Positions 36,208 to 44,516 of a stretch of 64,000 nucleotides of DNA are shown here, in pieces. The notes beneath the pieces were generated by a model that saw only the letters and a list, made by a program, of their open reading frames with translations, was not told where the DNA came from and made no database searches. The stretch is from NCBI RefSeq assembly GCF_026341855.1, contig NZ_JAPENW010000001.1, positions 2,719,001 to 2,783,000 of the forward strand, in the 5' to 3' direction. Every line of letters begins with the position of its first letter. Within the stretch, counting starts at the first letter, position 1. Origin of the DNA: Streptomyces sp. NBC_00568 (GTDB lineage: Bacteria > Actinomycetota > Actinomycetes > Streptomycetales > Streptomycetaceae). The translations under genes were made by a program, and so were the position numbers.

Positions 36208-36546
36208 TCAGCCCACGGCCGCGTAGCGCTCGTACACCTCTTCCTCGTCGAGGGGCAGCAGGCCCGCTCCGCGCTCGTACTCCGTACGCGCGGTCTCGAG
36301 CAGGCGACGCCACGAGGTGACGGTCGGTCGCCGGCGCAGCAATGCGCGGCGCTCGCGCTCGGTCATGCCACCCCACACGCCGAATTCGACGCGGTTGTCG
36401 AGCGCGTCGGCGAGGCACTCCGTGCGAACCGGACATCCGGTGCACACTGCCTTGGCCCTGTTCTGCGCTGCTCCTTGAACGAACAGTTCATCCGGATCGG
36501 TAGTGCGGCAGGCCGCCTGCGCACTCCAGTCGGTTACCCAGCCCAT
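36208..36546 (-). CDS. wblA: WhiB-family regulator WblA
   Basis: This 112-residue iron-sulfur regulator has four cysteines, AACRTTDP, CTGCPVRTEC, and the GVWGGMTERERRALLRRRP turn followed by basic residues that bind DNA. It is the WhiB4/WblA subgroup by sequence and by position opposite ponA2 (Rv3681c/Rv3682). S. coelicolor WblA represses antibiotic production and is needed for sporulation. The start MGWVTDWSAQ at 36546 gives the accepted length; an upstream ATG at 36603 is in frame. The divergent interval 36547-36951 (405 bases) should hold both promoters; no gene is visible there. Confidence 0.93.
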   Translation of the reverse strand: MGWVTDWSAQAACRTTDPDELFVQGAAQNRAKAVCTGCPVRTECLADALDNRVEFGVWGGMTERERRALLRRRPTVTSWRRLLETARTEYERGAGLLPLDEEEVYERYAAVG

Positions 36547-36951
36547 ACCGGCGCCGTCCTCTCCCGAATCGAGGCTCCCCCACGGCGGCAGCGGCATATT
36601 CACCGCCGCCAGTTGAGGACGTTACGGAAGGTGGGCACAGCGCAACACCCCCTTCGGGCCCAATCTTGAATGGCCCGAACGGACTATGCGTAAGCGGCAG
36701 ATCACCCGGGGGAGTGAGCCGAGGACATGCGCGACCATCCCGGCAAACCGGGACAGTTCAGTTGAGTCACAACGGACGCCGAGTGACACACAAGGCTGAT
36801 TCGGACACACGCTCCACAGGAACGCGGAACCTCCGGAACGATTCGGGGTCGCCGGACGTATTGATACGTGGCCGCACTGCTGTGACAGTTGAGAGCAGCT
36901 TAGGCCAAGGCATATACGCGTGTCCGGCGAATGAGAACGTAGGCTGCCCTC

Positions 36952-39252
36952 ATGCCAAAGAAGCGCTCGGGTGGTGGTCTGTCCCCTACGCAGCAGGCCG
37001 CCAAGTTCCTCGGTGTCAGCGTGCTCGCGGGCGCCGTCATGGCCGGAATCGCGCTGCCCGCCGCGGGGGCGCTCGGTCTCGCGGCCAAGGGCTCGGTCCA
37101 GGGATTCGATGACATTCCGGACAATTTGAAGAGCCCGTCGCTGAGTCAGCGGACCACGATCCTGGACAGCAAGGGCGGCCAGATCGCCACGGTCTACTCA
37201 CGCGACCGCACGGTGATCGACCTCAAGGACATCTCGCCCTACATGCAGAAGGCGATCGTCGCGATCGAGGACTCGCGCTTCTACCAGCACGGCGCGGTCG
37301 ACCTGAAGGGCATCCTGCGCGCGGTCAACCAGAACGCGCAGAACGGCGGAGTGTCCCAGGGCGCCTCCACGCTGACCCAGCAGCTGGTGAAGAACTACTT
37401 CGTGGAAGAGGCCGGCGACGACCCGACGAAGGTCGCCCAGGCCACCCAGCAGACCATCGGCCGCAAGATCCGCGAGCTCAAGTACGCGATCCAGCTGGAA
37501 GAGAAGCTGGGCAAGAAGAAGATCCTCGAGAACTACCTGAACATCACGTTCTTCGGGGAGCAGGCCTACGGCGTCGAGGCCGCCGCCCAGCGCTACTTCT
37601 CCAAGCCCGCCAAGAACCTGAACCTCCAGGAGTCGGCGCTCCTCGCGGGCATCGTCCAGTCGCCGAGCCGGTACGACCCGGTCAACGACGAGGAAGAGGC
37701 CACCAAGCGCCGCAACACCGTCCTGCAGCGCATGGCCGAGGTGCACGACATCTCCCAGGAGCAGGCCGACACCGCCAAGGCGGCGAAGCTCGGGCTGCAC
37801 GTCAGCAAGCCGAAGAACGGCTGCATCACGGCGGCCAAGGGCTCCAGCTTCTTCTGCAAGTACGTGGAGAACGTCTTCCTGAGCGACCCGGTCTTCGGCA
37901 AGACCAAGGAAGCCCGGGCGAAGGTCTGGAACCGGGGCGGCCTGACGATCCGCACGACACTCGAACCGCAGTCCCAGGCATCGATCCAGTCGTCACTGAA
38001 GGATCACGTCAACAAGTCCGACAAGGTCGCCGCCGCGGCCACCCTGGTCGAGCCCGGGACCGGCAAGATCCTCGGCATGGGCCAGTCGAAGCCGTACGGC
38101 TACGGGAAGAACGAGACGGAGATCAACTACTCCGTCAACTACGGCATGGGCGGCTCGAACTACGGCTTCCCGACCGGTTCGACGTTCAAGCCGTTCGTGG
38201 CCGCGGCCGCACTGGAGCAGGGCCGGCCGGCGACCCAGGAATACTCCTCGCCGAACAAGATGCCGTACCCCAGCCCCGTGCAGACCTGCGGCAGCAAGGC
38301 GTGGACGAACCAGGCGAACGAGCAGGTCCCGAACGAGAGCGCGGACGAGAAGGGCCCGTACCAGCTGAAGGAGGCGATGGCCAAGTCGGTCAACACCTAC
38401 TTCGTGCAGATGATCTCCGACATCGGCCTCTGCCCGGTGATGGACCAGATCGGCAAGCTCGGTGTGGTCCAGGGCAACGGCGACAAGCTCCCCCAGGTGC
38501 CCTCCATCGCCCTGGGTGCCAAGGGCATCTCGCCGCTCACCATGGCCACGGCCTACGCCGCCTTCGCCTCCCGCGGCATGTACTGCACCCCGATCGCCAT
38601 CGAGTCGATCAGCCAGCAGATCGGCGAACGCGAGAAGTCCCTGGACGTGCCCAAGTCGACGTGCTCGCGGGCCATGTCCGAGAAGACCGCGGACACCGTC
38701 AACAGCCTGCTGAGCGGCGTGATCGACTCCGGTACGGGCCAGCAGGCCGGTCTCACCGACCGCGCCAACGCCGGTAAGACGGGTACCACCGACGAGCGCA
38801 AGAACGCCTGGTTCGTCGGCTACACACCGAACATGTCCGGCGCGGTCTGGGTCGGCAGCGCCTCCCAGCGGGTCCACATGGTGGGCATCCAGATCGGCGG
38901 CGTCTACCACGACAAGGTGTACGGCGGTCAGGTCCCCGGCCCGATCTGGCGGGACCTGATGACGGGCGCTCTCGTGGGCAAGGACTCCCCGTCCTTCAAC
39001 CTGGTCAACATTCCCGACCCCCAGAAGGACAAGGACAAGGACGAGGACCGCGGCCGCGACGACGGGAACAACGGCCGTCACGGCGGCAACGGGAACGGCG
39101 GAACCACCAACGGGAACACCATCAGCGGCCTGACCGACGGTGGTCTCACCGACGGCGGAGTGGTGGTCCCGACGCCTTCCTTCTCCATCCCCGAGGGATG
39201 GATCCAGGGCAACGACAACGGCGGCAACGACAACGGCGGTCAGCGCAACTGA
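36952..39252 (+). CDS. class A penicillin-binding protein (PonA2-like)
   Basis: This 766-residue bifunctional cell-wall enzyme has a cytoplasmic basic start, one transmembrane helix (residues ~18-45) and a GT51 glycosyltransferase with EDSRFYQHGAVDLKGI and QGASTLTQQLVKN. The transpeptidase shows SxxK (GSTFKPF), SxN (SVN) and KTGTT. It lacks PASTA repeats. The ~80-residue Gly/Asn/Asp-rich tail is probably a disordered extracellular segment. It would polymerise and crosslink peptidoglycan. The gene is divergent from wblA. Confidence 0.93.
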   Translation: MPKKRSGGGLSPTQQAAKFLGVSVLAGAVMAGIALPAAGALGLAAKGSVQGFDDIPDNLKSPSLSQRTTILDSKGGQIATVYSRDRTVIDLKDISPYMQKAIVAIEDSRFYQHGAVDLKGILRAVNQNAQNGGVSQGASTLTQQLVKNYFVEEAGDDPTKVAQATQQTIGRKIRELKYAIQLEEKLGKKKILENYLNITFFGEQAYGVEAAAQRYFSKPAKNLNLQESALLAGIVQSPSRYDPVNDEEEATKRRNTVLQRMAEVHDISQEQADTAKAAKLGLHVSKPKNGCITAAKGSSFFCKYVENVFLSDPVFGKTKEARAKVWNRGGLTIRTTLEPQSQASIQSSLKDHVNKSDKVAAAATLVEPGTGKILGMGQSKPYGYGKNETEINYSVNYGMGGSNYGFPTGSTFKPFVAAAALEQGRPATQEYSSPNKMPYPSPVQTCGSKAWTNQANEQVPNESADEKGPYQLKEAMAKSVNTYFVQMISDIGLCPVMDQIGKLGVVQGNGDKLPQVPSIALGAKGISPLTMATAYAAFASRGMYCTPIAIESISQQIGEREKSLDVPKSTCSRAMSEKTADTVNSLLSGVIDSGTGQQAGLTDRANAGKTGTTDERKNAWFVGYTPNMSGAVWVGSASQRVHMVGIQIGGVYHDKVYGGQVPGPIWRDLMTGALVGKDSPSFNLVNIPDPQKDKDKDEDRGRDDGNNGRHGGNGNGGTTNGNTISGLTDGGLTDGGVVVPTPSFSIPEGWIQGNDNGGNDNGGQRN

Positions 39253-39285
39253 CCCGTACGCCGGAAACGGCACGTGAACGCGTGA

Positions 39286-39326
39286 ACGCCCCGTGGGCCA
39301 GGATCGACTCCTGGCCCACGGGGCGT
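39286..39326. terminator. bidirectional terminator hairpin
   Basis: A perfect 18-bp inverted repeat (ACGCCCCGTGGGCCAGGA and its complement, loop five bases) lies between the converging penicillin-binding protein and YqeY genes, 34 bases after the first and 14 bases past the second. Confidence 0.85.
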
Positions 39327-39339
39327 TCGGCGTGAGGCG

Positions 39340-39804
39340 TCAGCCCGCGAGCAGCTGCTTCACGACGGCGGCGACGCGGCCGCCCTCGGCCTGGCCGGCC
39401 ACCTTCGGGTTCACGATCTTCATGACCTGGCCCATGGCACGCGGTCCCTCGGCACCCGCCGCCTTCGCCTCCTCGACGGCCTGGGCGACGATCTGCTGAA
39501 GCTCCTCGTCGGACAGCTGCTTGGGCAGGTACGCGGCGAGCAGCTCGCCCTCCGCCCGCTCCCGCTCTGCCGACTCGGCGCGCCCGCCCTGCGCGAAGGC
39601 CTCGGCGGCCTCACGACGCTTCTTCGCCTCGCGGGCGATCACCTTCTGCACTTCGTCGTCGGAGAGTTCGCGCTTGGTGGTACCCGCGACCTCTTCCTTG
39701 GTGATCGCGGTGAGGGTCAGCCGGAGCGTCGAGGAGCGGAGCTCGTCGCGCCCCTTGATCGCGGCGTTGAGGTCTTCCTGCAACTTCGACTTGAGCGTGG
39801 TCAT
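39340..39804 (-). CDS. GatB/YqeY domain protein
   Basis: This 154-residue helical protein has the N-terminal LKSKLQEDLNAAIKGRD and C-terminal GPRAMGQVMKIVNPKVAGQAEG, the YqeY/GatB tail pattern that binds tRNA in amidotransferases. The stand-alone YqeY function is not settled. The ATG at 39804 is chosen; the longer upstream frame is non-coding. Confidence 0.9.
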   Translation of the reverse strand: MTTLKSKLQEDLNAAIKGRDELRSSTLRLTLTAITKEEVAGTTKRELSDDEVQKVIAREAKKRREAAEAFAQGGRAESAERERAEGELLAAYLPKQLSDEELQQIVAQAVEEAKAAGAEGPRAMGQVMKIVNPKVAGQAEGGRVAAVVKQLLAG

Positions 39805-39979
39805 GCCGTCAAGTGTCGCAGGTGCGGTGATGCGGCCGCCTGTTGATTTCACCGCGCGCCCGGCAGCCGGACGGAGGCCGCTCGACGCCGTTCGCGCGTT
39901 TTCGGCGGCTCTCGCGCGTTTCGTGCCGGGTTGTCCACAGGGGGCACGCGGGCTCGCCGGGGTCTGACACGATGGACGT

Positions 39980-40906
39980 ATGCGCGCGCGATACGGAGTA
40001 CCCCTGGGAATCACGGCGGTGGGCGCCGCCGGTCTGCTGTACTCGGCGGGGTTCGAGGCCCGTTCCTTCCGCCTCCGGCGGGTGACGGTCCCCGTCCTGC
40101 CGCCCGGGATGCGACCGCTGCGCGTCCTGCAGGTCTCGGACATCCACATGGTGGGCGGCCAGCGCAAGAAGCAGCGCTGGCTGCGCTCCCTGGCAGGCCT
40201 GCGCCCCGACTTCGTGATCAACACCGGGGACAACCTGTCGGACCCGGAGGGTGTGCCCGAGGTGCTGGACGCACTGGGCCCCCTGATGGAGTTCCCGGGT
40301 GCGTACGTCTTCGGCTCGAACGACTACTACGGCCCCAAACCCCGCAACCCCGCCCGGTACTTGTTCGAGAAGGCCCAGGGCCGTCATGGGCTGAACGGCA
40401 ACAAGCCGGTCGTGGGCGCCGTCCACATCCCGTGGGAGGACCTGCGCGACGGCTTCGACACCGCGGGCTGGCTGAACCTGACGAACACCCGGGGGACGCT
40501 GAAGATCGAGGGCGCGGAGATAGAGCTGACCGGCCTCGACGACCCGCACATCAAGCGCGACCGCTACGCCCGCGTGGCCGGCGGCCCGTCCGAGTCGGCC
40601 GACTTCTCGATGGGTGTGGTGCACGCGCCGTACCTGCGCGCCCTGGACGCGTTCACGGCCGACGGCTACCCCCTGATCCTGGCGGGCCACACGCACGGCG
40701 GCCAGATCTGCCTCCCCTTCTACGGCGCCTTCGTCACCAACTGCGACCTGGACACGGACCGCGTCAAGGGTCTCTCCGCGCACACGGCGGAGGGCCGGAC
40801 GTCGTACCTGCACGTCTCCGCCGGCTGCGGAACGAACCGCTACACCCCGGTCCGGTTCGCCTGCCCGCCGGAGGCGTCACTTCTGACGCTGGTGGAACGG
40901 ACGTAG
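39980..40906 (+). CDS. calcineurin-like metallophosphoesterase
   Basis: This 308-residue enzyme has a hydrophobic N-terminus and metal-binding motifs VSDIHMVGG, NTGDNLSD, GSNDYYG and GHTHGGQ in the right order. It matches the YaeI/Rv3683 membrane-associated subgroup. The substrate is unknown; family members cleave phosphodiesters such as UDP-linked or cyclic nucleotides. Confidence 0.9.
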   Translation: MRARYGVPLGITAVGAAGLLYSAGFEARSFRLRRVTVPVLPPGMRPLRVLQVSDIHMVGGQRKKQRWLRSLAGLRPDFVINTGDNLSDPEGVPEVLDALGPLMEFPGAYVFGSNDYYGPKPRNPARYLFEKAQGRHGLNGNKPVVGAVHIPWEDLRDGFDTAGWLNLTNTRGTLKIEGAEIELTGLDDPHIKRDRYARVAGGPSESADFSMGVVHAPYLRALDAFTADGYPLILAGHTHGGQICLPFYGAFVTNCDLDTDRVKGLSAHTAEGRTSYLHVSAGCGTNRYTPVRFACPPEASLLTLVERT

Positions 40907-40915
40907 CCCGTACTC

Positions 40916-41042
40916 CTCCGGGCTCCGGGCTCCGGGCTCCGGGCTCCGGGCTCCGGGCTCCGGGCTCCGGGCTCCGGGCTCCGGGCTCCGGGCTCCGGGC
41001 TCCAGGCTCCGGGCTCCGGGCTCCGGGCTCCGGGCTCCGGGG
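40916..41042. repeat. heptanucleotide tandem repeat, about 18 copies of CTCCGGG
   Basis: The array runs uninterrupted for 127 bases except for one CTCCAGG variant near 41002. Because seven is not a multiple of three, the translated shadows show a 7-residue repeat in all frames, so it is not coding. It lies in the gene-free interval 40907-41309, directly after the metallophosphoesterase stop. The remaining 260 bases repeat short pieces of CGGGTCCGGCC and GAGGTTCCGG. Confidence 0.95.
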
Positions 41043-41309
41043 GATGATCGCTCAGGGGCGGCGCGGGACCGAGGCGGCTCGGCGCGTCGGGGACACGATC
41101 CGGATGCCGTGCGAGGTTCCGGCGGTATGGGCCGCCGGCCCGTACGGGGTCGGCGGTGCGAGGTTCCGGTGACACAGGCCGCCGGTCCGTACCGGGTCCG
41201 GCCACCGACACCCGTACTGGGTCCGGCCGCGCGAGCCACACCGACGCCGGAGTAACCCACCCAGTCGTCCCATATCGCCCGAAACGCCCCACCCGCTTAG
41301 CGTGGGGCC

Positions 41310-42113
41310 ATGATCAACCCCATACCCAGGGACATACCCGACCTCCCCGCGATACCGGGTATCCCCTCGTCGACCCACTACTCCTTCGTCCCCGCGACGG
41401 CTGTGGTGGCTCCCACGCGCCGCCCGGCCACGGCGGTCTACCGCGTCCTGGTGGCCCTCGCGGCGGCAGCGGGCGTGGCCATCGACCTGAAGCTGGGCGA
41501 CCCGGCCCGGGTGCTGAGCTACTTCACGATCCAGACCAACCTGCTCGTCGCCGTGGTCTTCGCGGCGTCGGCCCGCCGGGCCTGGTCAGCCCGCCGGCCC
41601 CTGCCGGGAGTACTGACGGGCGGCACGCTGATCTACATCTCGATCACGGGCCTGGTCTACCACCTGATCCTGGCGAACGAGTCGACCCCGTTCTCCATGA
41701 CAGGGGAGATCGACACGCTCTCCGGCTGGCACGCGGTCGCCAACCAGCTCCTCCACACGGTCACGCCGATCGCCGTGGTCCTCGACTGGCTGCTGCTGAC
41801 CCGCCCCACCCCGCTGACGCTCCGCAACGCGGCGACCTGGCTTCTCTACCCCCTCGCCTACCTGGCCTTCTGCCTGGCCCGCGGCGCGATGATGTCGCCC
41901 GGGACCCCGGCGCGCTACCTCTACCCCTTCGTCGACGTGGACCGGCACGGCTACGGAGGCGTCCTCGGCAACACCGCCGTCCTCGGCGTGGCCTTCTACG
42001 CCCTGGCCCTCCTCATCGTCGCCCTCGACCACGTGCGCCCCGACCCCGTCCGACGCCGCGTGCGACGCCCCGAAAACCGGATTTCGTCTCCGGCCACCAG
42101 TGGGCTAAAGTAA
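41310..42113 (+). CDS. Pr6Pr family integral membrane protein
   Basis: This 267-residue protein has six or seven hydrophobic segments, including [19 protein letters not shown] and [17 protein letters not shown]. The [14 protein letters not shown] and [14 protein letters not shown] signatures are those of Pr6Pr (proteobacterial/actinobacterial six-helix) proteins. Function is unknown. Its stop is 28 bases before tRNA-Pro. Confidence 0.8.
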   Translation: MINPIPRDIPDLPAIPGIPSSTHYSFVPATAVVAPTRRPATAVYRVLVALAAAAGVAIDLKLGDPARVLSYFTIQTNLLVAVVFAASARRAWSARRPLPGVLTGGTLIYISITGLVYHLILANESTPFSMTGEIDTLSGWHAVANQLLHTVTPIAVVLDWLLLTRPTPLTLRNAATWLLYPLAYLAFCLARGAMMSPGTPARYLYPFVDVDRHGYGGVLGNTAVLGVAFYALALLIVALDHVRPDPVRRRVRRPENRISSPATSGLK

Positions 42114-42141
42114 ACGACGTCGCAGCGAGAGCAGCGACGAT

Positions 42142-42215
42142 CGGGGTGTAGCGCAGCTTGGCAGCGCGCTTCGTTCGGGACGAAGAGGTCGTGGGTTCAA
42201 ATCCCGCCACCCCGA
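42142..42215 (+). tRNA. tRNA-Pro (anticodon CGG)
   Basis: The 74-base gene folds as a cloverleaf: acceptor CGGGGTG pairs with CACCCCG, the D-arm is GCGC...GCGC, the anticodon stem CTTCG/CGAAG encloses TTCGGGA (anticodon CGG, reading proline codon CCG) and the T-arm contains GGGTTCAAATCCC. No CCA is encoded. Its 3' half is the likely integration site of the element that follows. Confidence 0.97.
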
Positions 42216-42230
42216 CAGCTAAGTACCAGG

Positions 42231-42267
42231 TCAGGGACCTGATCCGCATCGCGGGTCAGGTCCCTGA
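42231..42267 (+). terminator. hairpin after tRNA-Pro; left edge of the element
   Basis: TCAGGGACCTGA and its complement TCAGGTCCCTGA form a 12-bp stem with a 13-base loop. It lies 15 bases after the tRNA and 66 bases before the integrase stop. It may end the tRNA transcript, or be an integrase arm site inside the element; both are possible. The attL core is inferred to lie in the tRNA 3' half, about 42175-42215. Confidence 0.55.
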
Positions 42268-42333
42268 GTGGTTTCTGGGGTCTCTTGGGAGAAATCTGGG
42301 AGAAGATCTTGGAATTTCTCTCCCGGACGCGCC

Positions 42334-43848
42334 CTACGAACGTGCTCTCAGACGCTCCTGCAAGAGGTCGCTGAGTACAGTCACCGGGGACGTGGAGCAC
42401 ATCGCCAGCCGCAGATCGAGCGCCGCCTCCCACTCTGCGGTGAGCTGCGCCATCAGGTCCTCGCGCATCTGCCGAGTGATGTGCGAGTAGCGCGCCTGTA
42501 CCGATCCGTCGATGTGCCCCATGCGCTCATCCATCAGCTTGGGCGGCGTGCGGAACCCTTCCATGCGCGTCTTCGCCGTATGGCGGAGCCCGTGCGGGGT
42601 CAGCCCCTTCGCAATCGGCATCCAGCACGTATCCGCTCTCGCATGGGCGCCTCTCCCGCGCGCCGGCACACCGGGCCAGGGTTCAGCGAGCAGGGGTACA
42701 GGGCGTGCTTCTTGCGGCGCCTTCTTCGGGTACCAGCCAGAGGCAGCGGGCGTGAAGAGCCAAGTAGCAAACCCGTTCCGTCGCCAGTGCGCAGCCTGGT
42801 CGACGGCGCCCCCGCCACGGCTGAAGCCGAGAGCTTCGATGGCTTCCCGCACGCGGGCCCGGGTCGCCTCGGCTACAGCATCAGGCCGGTTGAGGACGTT
42901 GGACACGGTTCCCGTGGAGACGCCCGCGCGCCTTGCCACGTCCACTAGCTTCGCGCCGGTCTCCCCCGTACGCGAGACTCCCTGGCCACGGAACACGTAC
43001 GTCTTTCCGTGGCAGACGCAGGGGGTCGGGCGCGTTCCAGCAACATGCCCAGACCACAGGCGGGTGAGCCAGCCAGGCGCGTCGATGGTGCGATAGCTGT
43101 CGTCCTTGGGCGGGCAGCGCTCGAACTCTCCCGAGTCGAGTTCGTAGAGCTGCCATTCCACGCGTGCAGCGGCGGGACGGACGAACTCGGTTTCCAGTCC
43201 CACGATTTCGCCCCAGCGCATGCCGGTGTAGCCCTTAGTGACAACGGCCACGAACTCGTCATCCCGCCCGGAGAGGAGAGAGGCACGCTCGGCTATGAGA
43301 AGCACGCCGAGCGGATCTGTGACTACCTTCTCCGGTCCACGGTTGCGCGAACGGCCTGCGCGCTTGCCCCGTCCACGGCGCTTGGCTGCGGGGTTGGAAC
43401 TGATGAGATCCTCGTCGATCGCATCTTCTAGGACCAGGTGGAGCGTGCCGCGCCATGTCTTCACGCTCGAAGCGGCGTACAACGCCCGTTCCTTCTTGTC
43501 CCAGGCGTCAATGTCTGCCCGCTGGATGGACGCGAGCGGCTTGTCCTCGAACTCGGGGAGTAGGTGCTCTTCGAGGTGGCGCCTGTAGTTCTGCATCGTG
43601 GATGCGGCTAGGTCTTGCCCCGCGTACCAGCGTGAGGCGTATTCGCCGAACGTGATCTGTCCCGCCGTGCGGTCTTTCCACCCGCCTGAACGCACCTTCG
43701 TCTCTTCGGCGTCGGCAGCCTGCTTGGCCTCGCGCTTCGTGCGGAAGCGAATGGTCTCCCCGTCTTTGCCGACAACGGTGCCGTACTTGCCTGTTGAGAT
43801 CTTGTAGCGGCCACGCCAGTACGTGCCGCGATCTTCCGCGAATCCCAT
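42334..43848 (-). CDS. int: tyrosine integrase with internal LacI-type HTH
   Basis: This 504-residue recombinase should insert and excise the element at tRNA-Pro. Residues 1-180 form the arm- and core-binding part. The catalytic domain shows Arg211 (GYTGMRWGE), His419-Gly-Leu-Arg422-His423 (TPHGLRHT), His445 (MGHI) and nucleophile Tyr454 (QARYSHI). Between the first catalytic Arg and the rest lies a ~45-residue insertion (about 299-345), LVDVARRAGVSTGTVSNVLN, which is a LacI-family DNA-binding helix-turn-helix with hinge helix. A CVCHG metal-like pair precedes it. The ATG at 43848 has a GAGGGAG upstream. Order int-xis at the tRNA end is standard. Confidence 0.93.
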   Translation of the reverse strand: MGFAEDRGTYWRGRYKISTGKYGTVVGKDGETIRFRTKREAKQAADAEETKVRSGGWKDRTAGQITFGEYASRWYAGQDLAASTMQNYRRHLEEHLLPEFEDKPLASIQRADIDAWDKKERALYAASSVKTWRGTLHLVLEDAIDEDLISSNPAAKRRGRGKRAGRSRNRGPEKVVTDPLGVLLIAERASLLSGRDDEFVAVVTKGYTGMRWGEIVGLETEFVRPAAARVEWQLYELDSGEFERCPPKDDSYRTIDAPGWLTRLWSGHVAGTRPTPCVCHGKTYVFRGQGVSRTGETGAKLVDVARRAGVSTGTVSNVLNRPDAVAEATRARVREAIEALGFSRGGGAVDQAAHWRRNGFATWLFTPAASGWYPKKAPQEARPVPLLAEPWPGVPARGRGAHARADTCWMPIAKGLTPHGLRHTAKTRMEGFRTPPKLMDERMGHIDGSVQARYSHITRQMREDLMAQLTAEWEAALDLRLAMCSTSPVTVLSDLLQERLRARS

Positions 43849-43918
43849 GCTCCCTCTCACTGCAAAGCGGTGGGTGGAAGCCCGGCTCGGACTTCCACCC
43901 ACCGTTTGGTCTCGTTTG

Positions 43919-44239
43919 TCAGGCGGCGTTTCGGGCGCGCCGCGGGCGCCGTGCCCGGAGTCGCACCGTCGGCATGTCCATTGGGGCGCCCTCGCGGCGT
44001 CTCGTCGAAATCGCCCTGCCGTCAGGTGCGTTCGCCTGGTCGGGACGCTCCTCAAAGATGTGGAAGATCTCCTCCACGTGGCTCTTCGTGAAGCGGTATC
44101 CGCTTCCGCTCCGGATGAACGGGATACGGCGTCGCCGCACCTGTTCCTTCACCCACCACTCTGAACAGTCGAGCGCTTCGGCGATCTCGGCAGGAGAGTA
44201 GGTCGGGGGAAGTCCGTTGTTCTTCTGACCCGCGTTCAT
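43919..44239 (-). CDS. xis: excisionase-type helix-turn-helix protein
   Basis: This 106-residue protein has an N-terminal MerR/AlpA-like winged helix, YSPAEIAEALDCSEWWVKEQ then RRRIPFIRSGSGYRFTKSHVEEI, the pattern of recombination directionality factors that pair with tyrosine integrases. The C-terminus is Arg-rich. It lies 70 bases upstream of int, so the two are probably made together. It is expected to bend DNA for excision. Confidence 0.85.
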   Translation of the reverse strand: MNAGQKNNGLPPTYSPAEIAEALDCSEWWVKEQVRRRRIPFIRSGSGYRFTKSHVEEIFHIFEERPDQANAPDGRAISTRRREGAPMDMPTVRLRARRPRRARNAA

Positions 44240-44299
44240 GGCCCCTCTTCTTGAAGTTGAGACAGGCAGGAAGAGCGAGCTGGGCCCCTTCCTGTCAGG

Positions 44300-44516
44300 T
44301 CCGCTACTTCCGCTACCTCCGCTACCGCCCTGCTCAGGGGCATGATCGAGGTAGCGGATAGACGTGGCTGTAGCGGATAGAGCGGCTACCGGCCGACGGG
44401 GCGGTCCGTGGGCCGGTAGCGGATGAGGTGGTGCAGGTAGCGGATAAATCCGGGCTTGCCGCTACCTTTTCTAGGCCTCTGACCTGCTCGGTAGCGGAGG
44501 TAGCGGAAGTAGCGGA
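44300..44516. repeat. iteron array (GGTAGCGGA): possible replication origin
   Basis: Three exact tandem copies of TCCGCTAC(T/C) stand at 44300-44326 and three tandem GGTAGCGGA-type copies in opposite orientation at 44490-44516. Single copies lie near 44350, 44369, 44415, 44436 and 44459 (the last inverted). The symmetric design of opposed triplets about 163 bases apart is what a Rep protein would recognise. The right triplet lies inside the last codons of the DUF3631 gene, where it encodes a PLLPLPPLP stretch. The array sits between xis and the replication genes. This is a putative origin, not a proven one. Confidence 0.75.

Noticed and set aside
37993..39273. 426-codon frame opposite the penicillin-binding protein
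   Set aside because: Val/Asp/His-rich shadow of a gene with complete transpeptidase motifs.
40840..41292. ORFs with a PEPGARS repeat
   Set aside because: They only translate the 7-bp tandem repeat; a 7-residue repeat appears in every frame, as expected for non-coding repeats.
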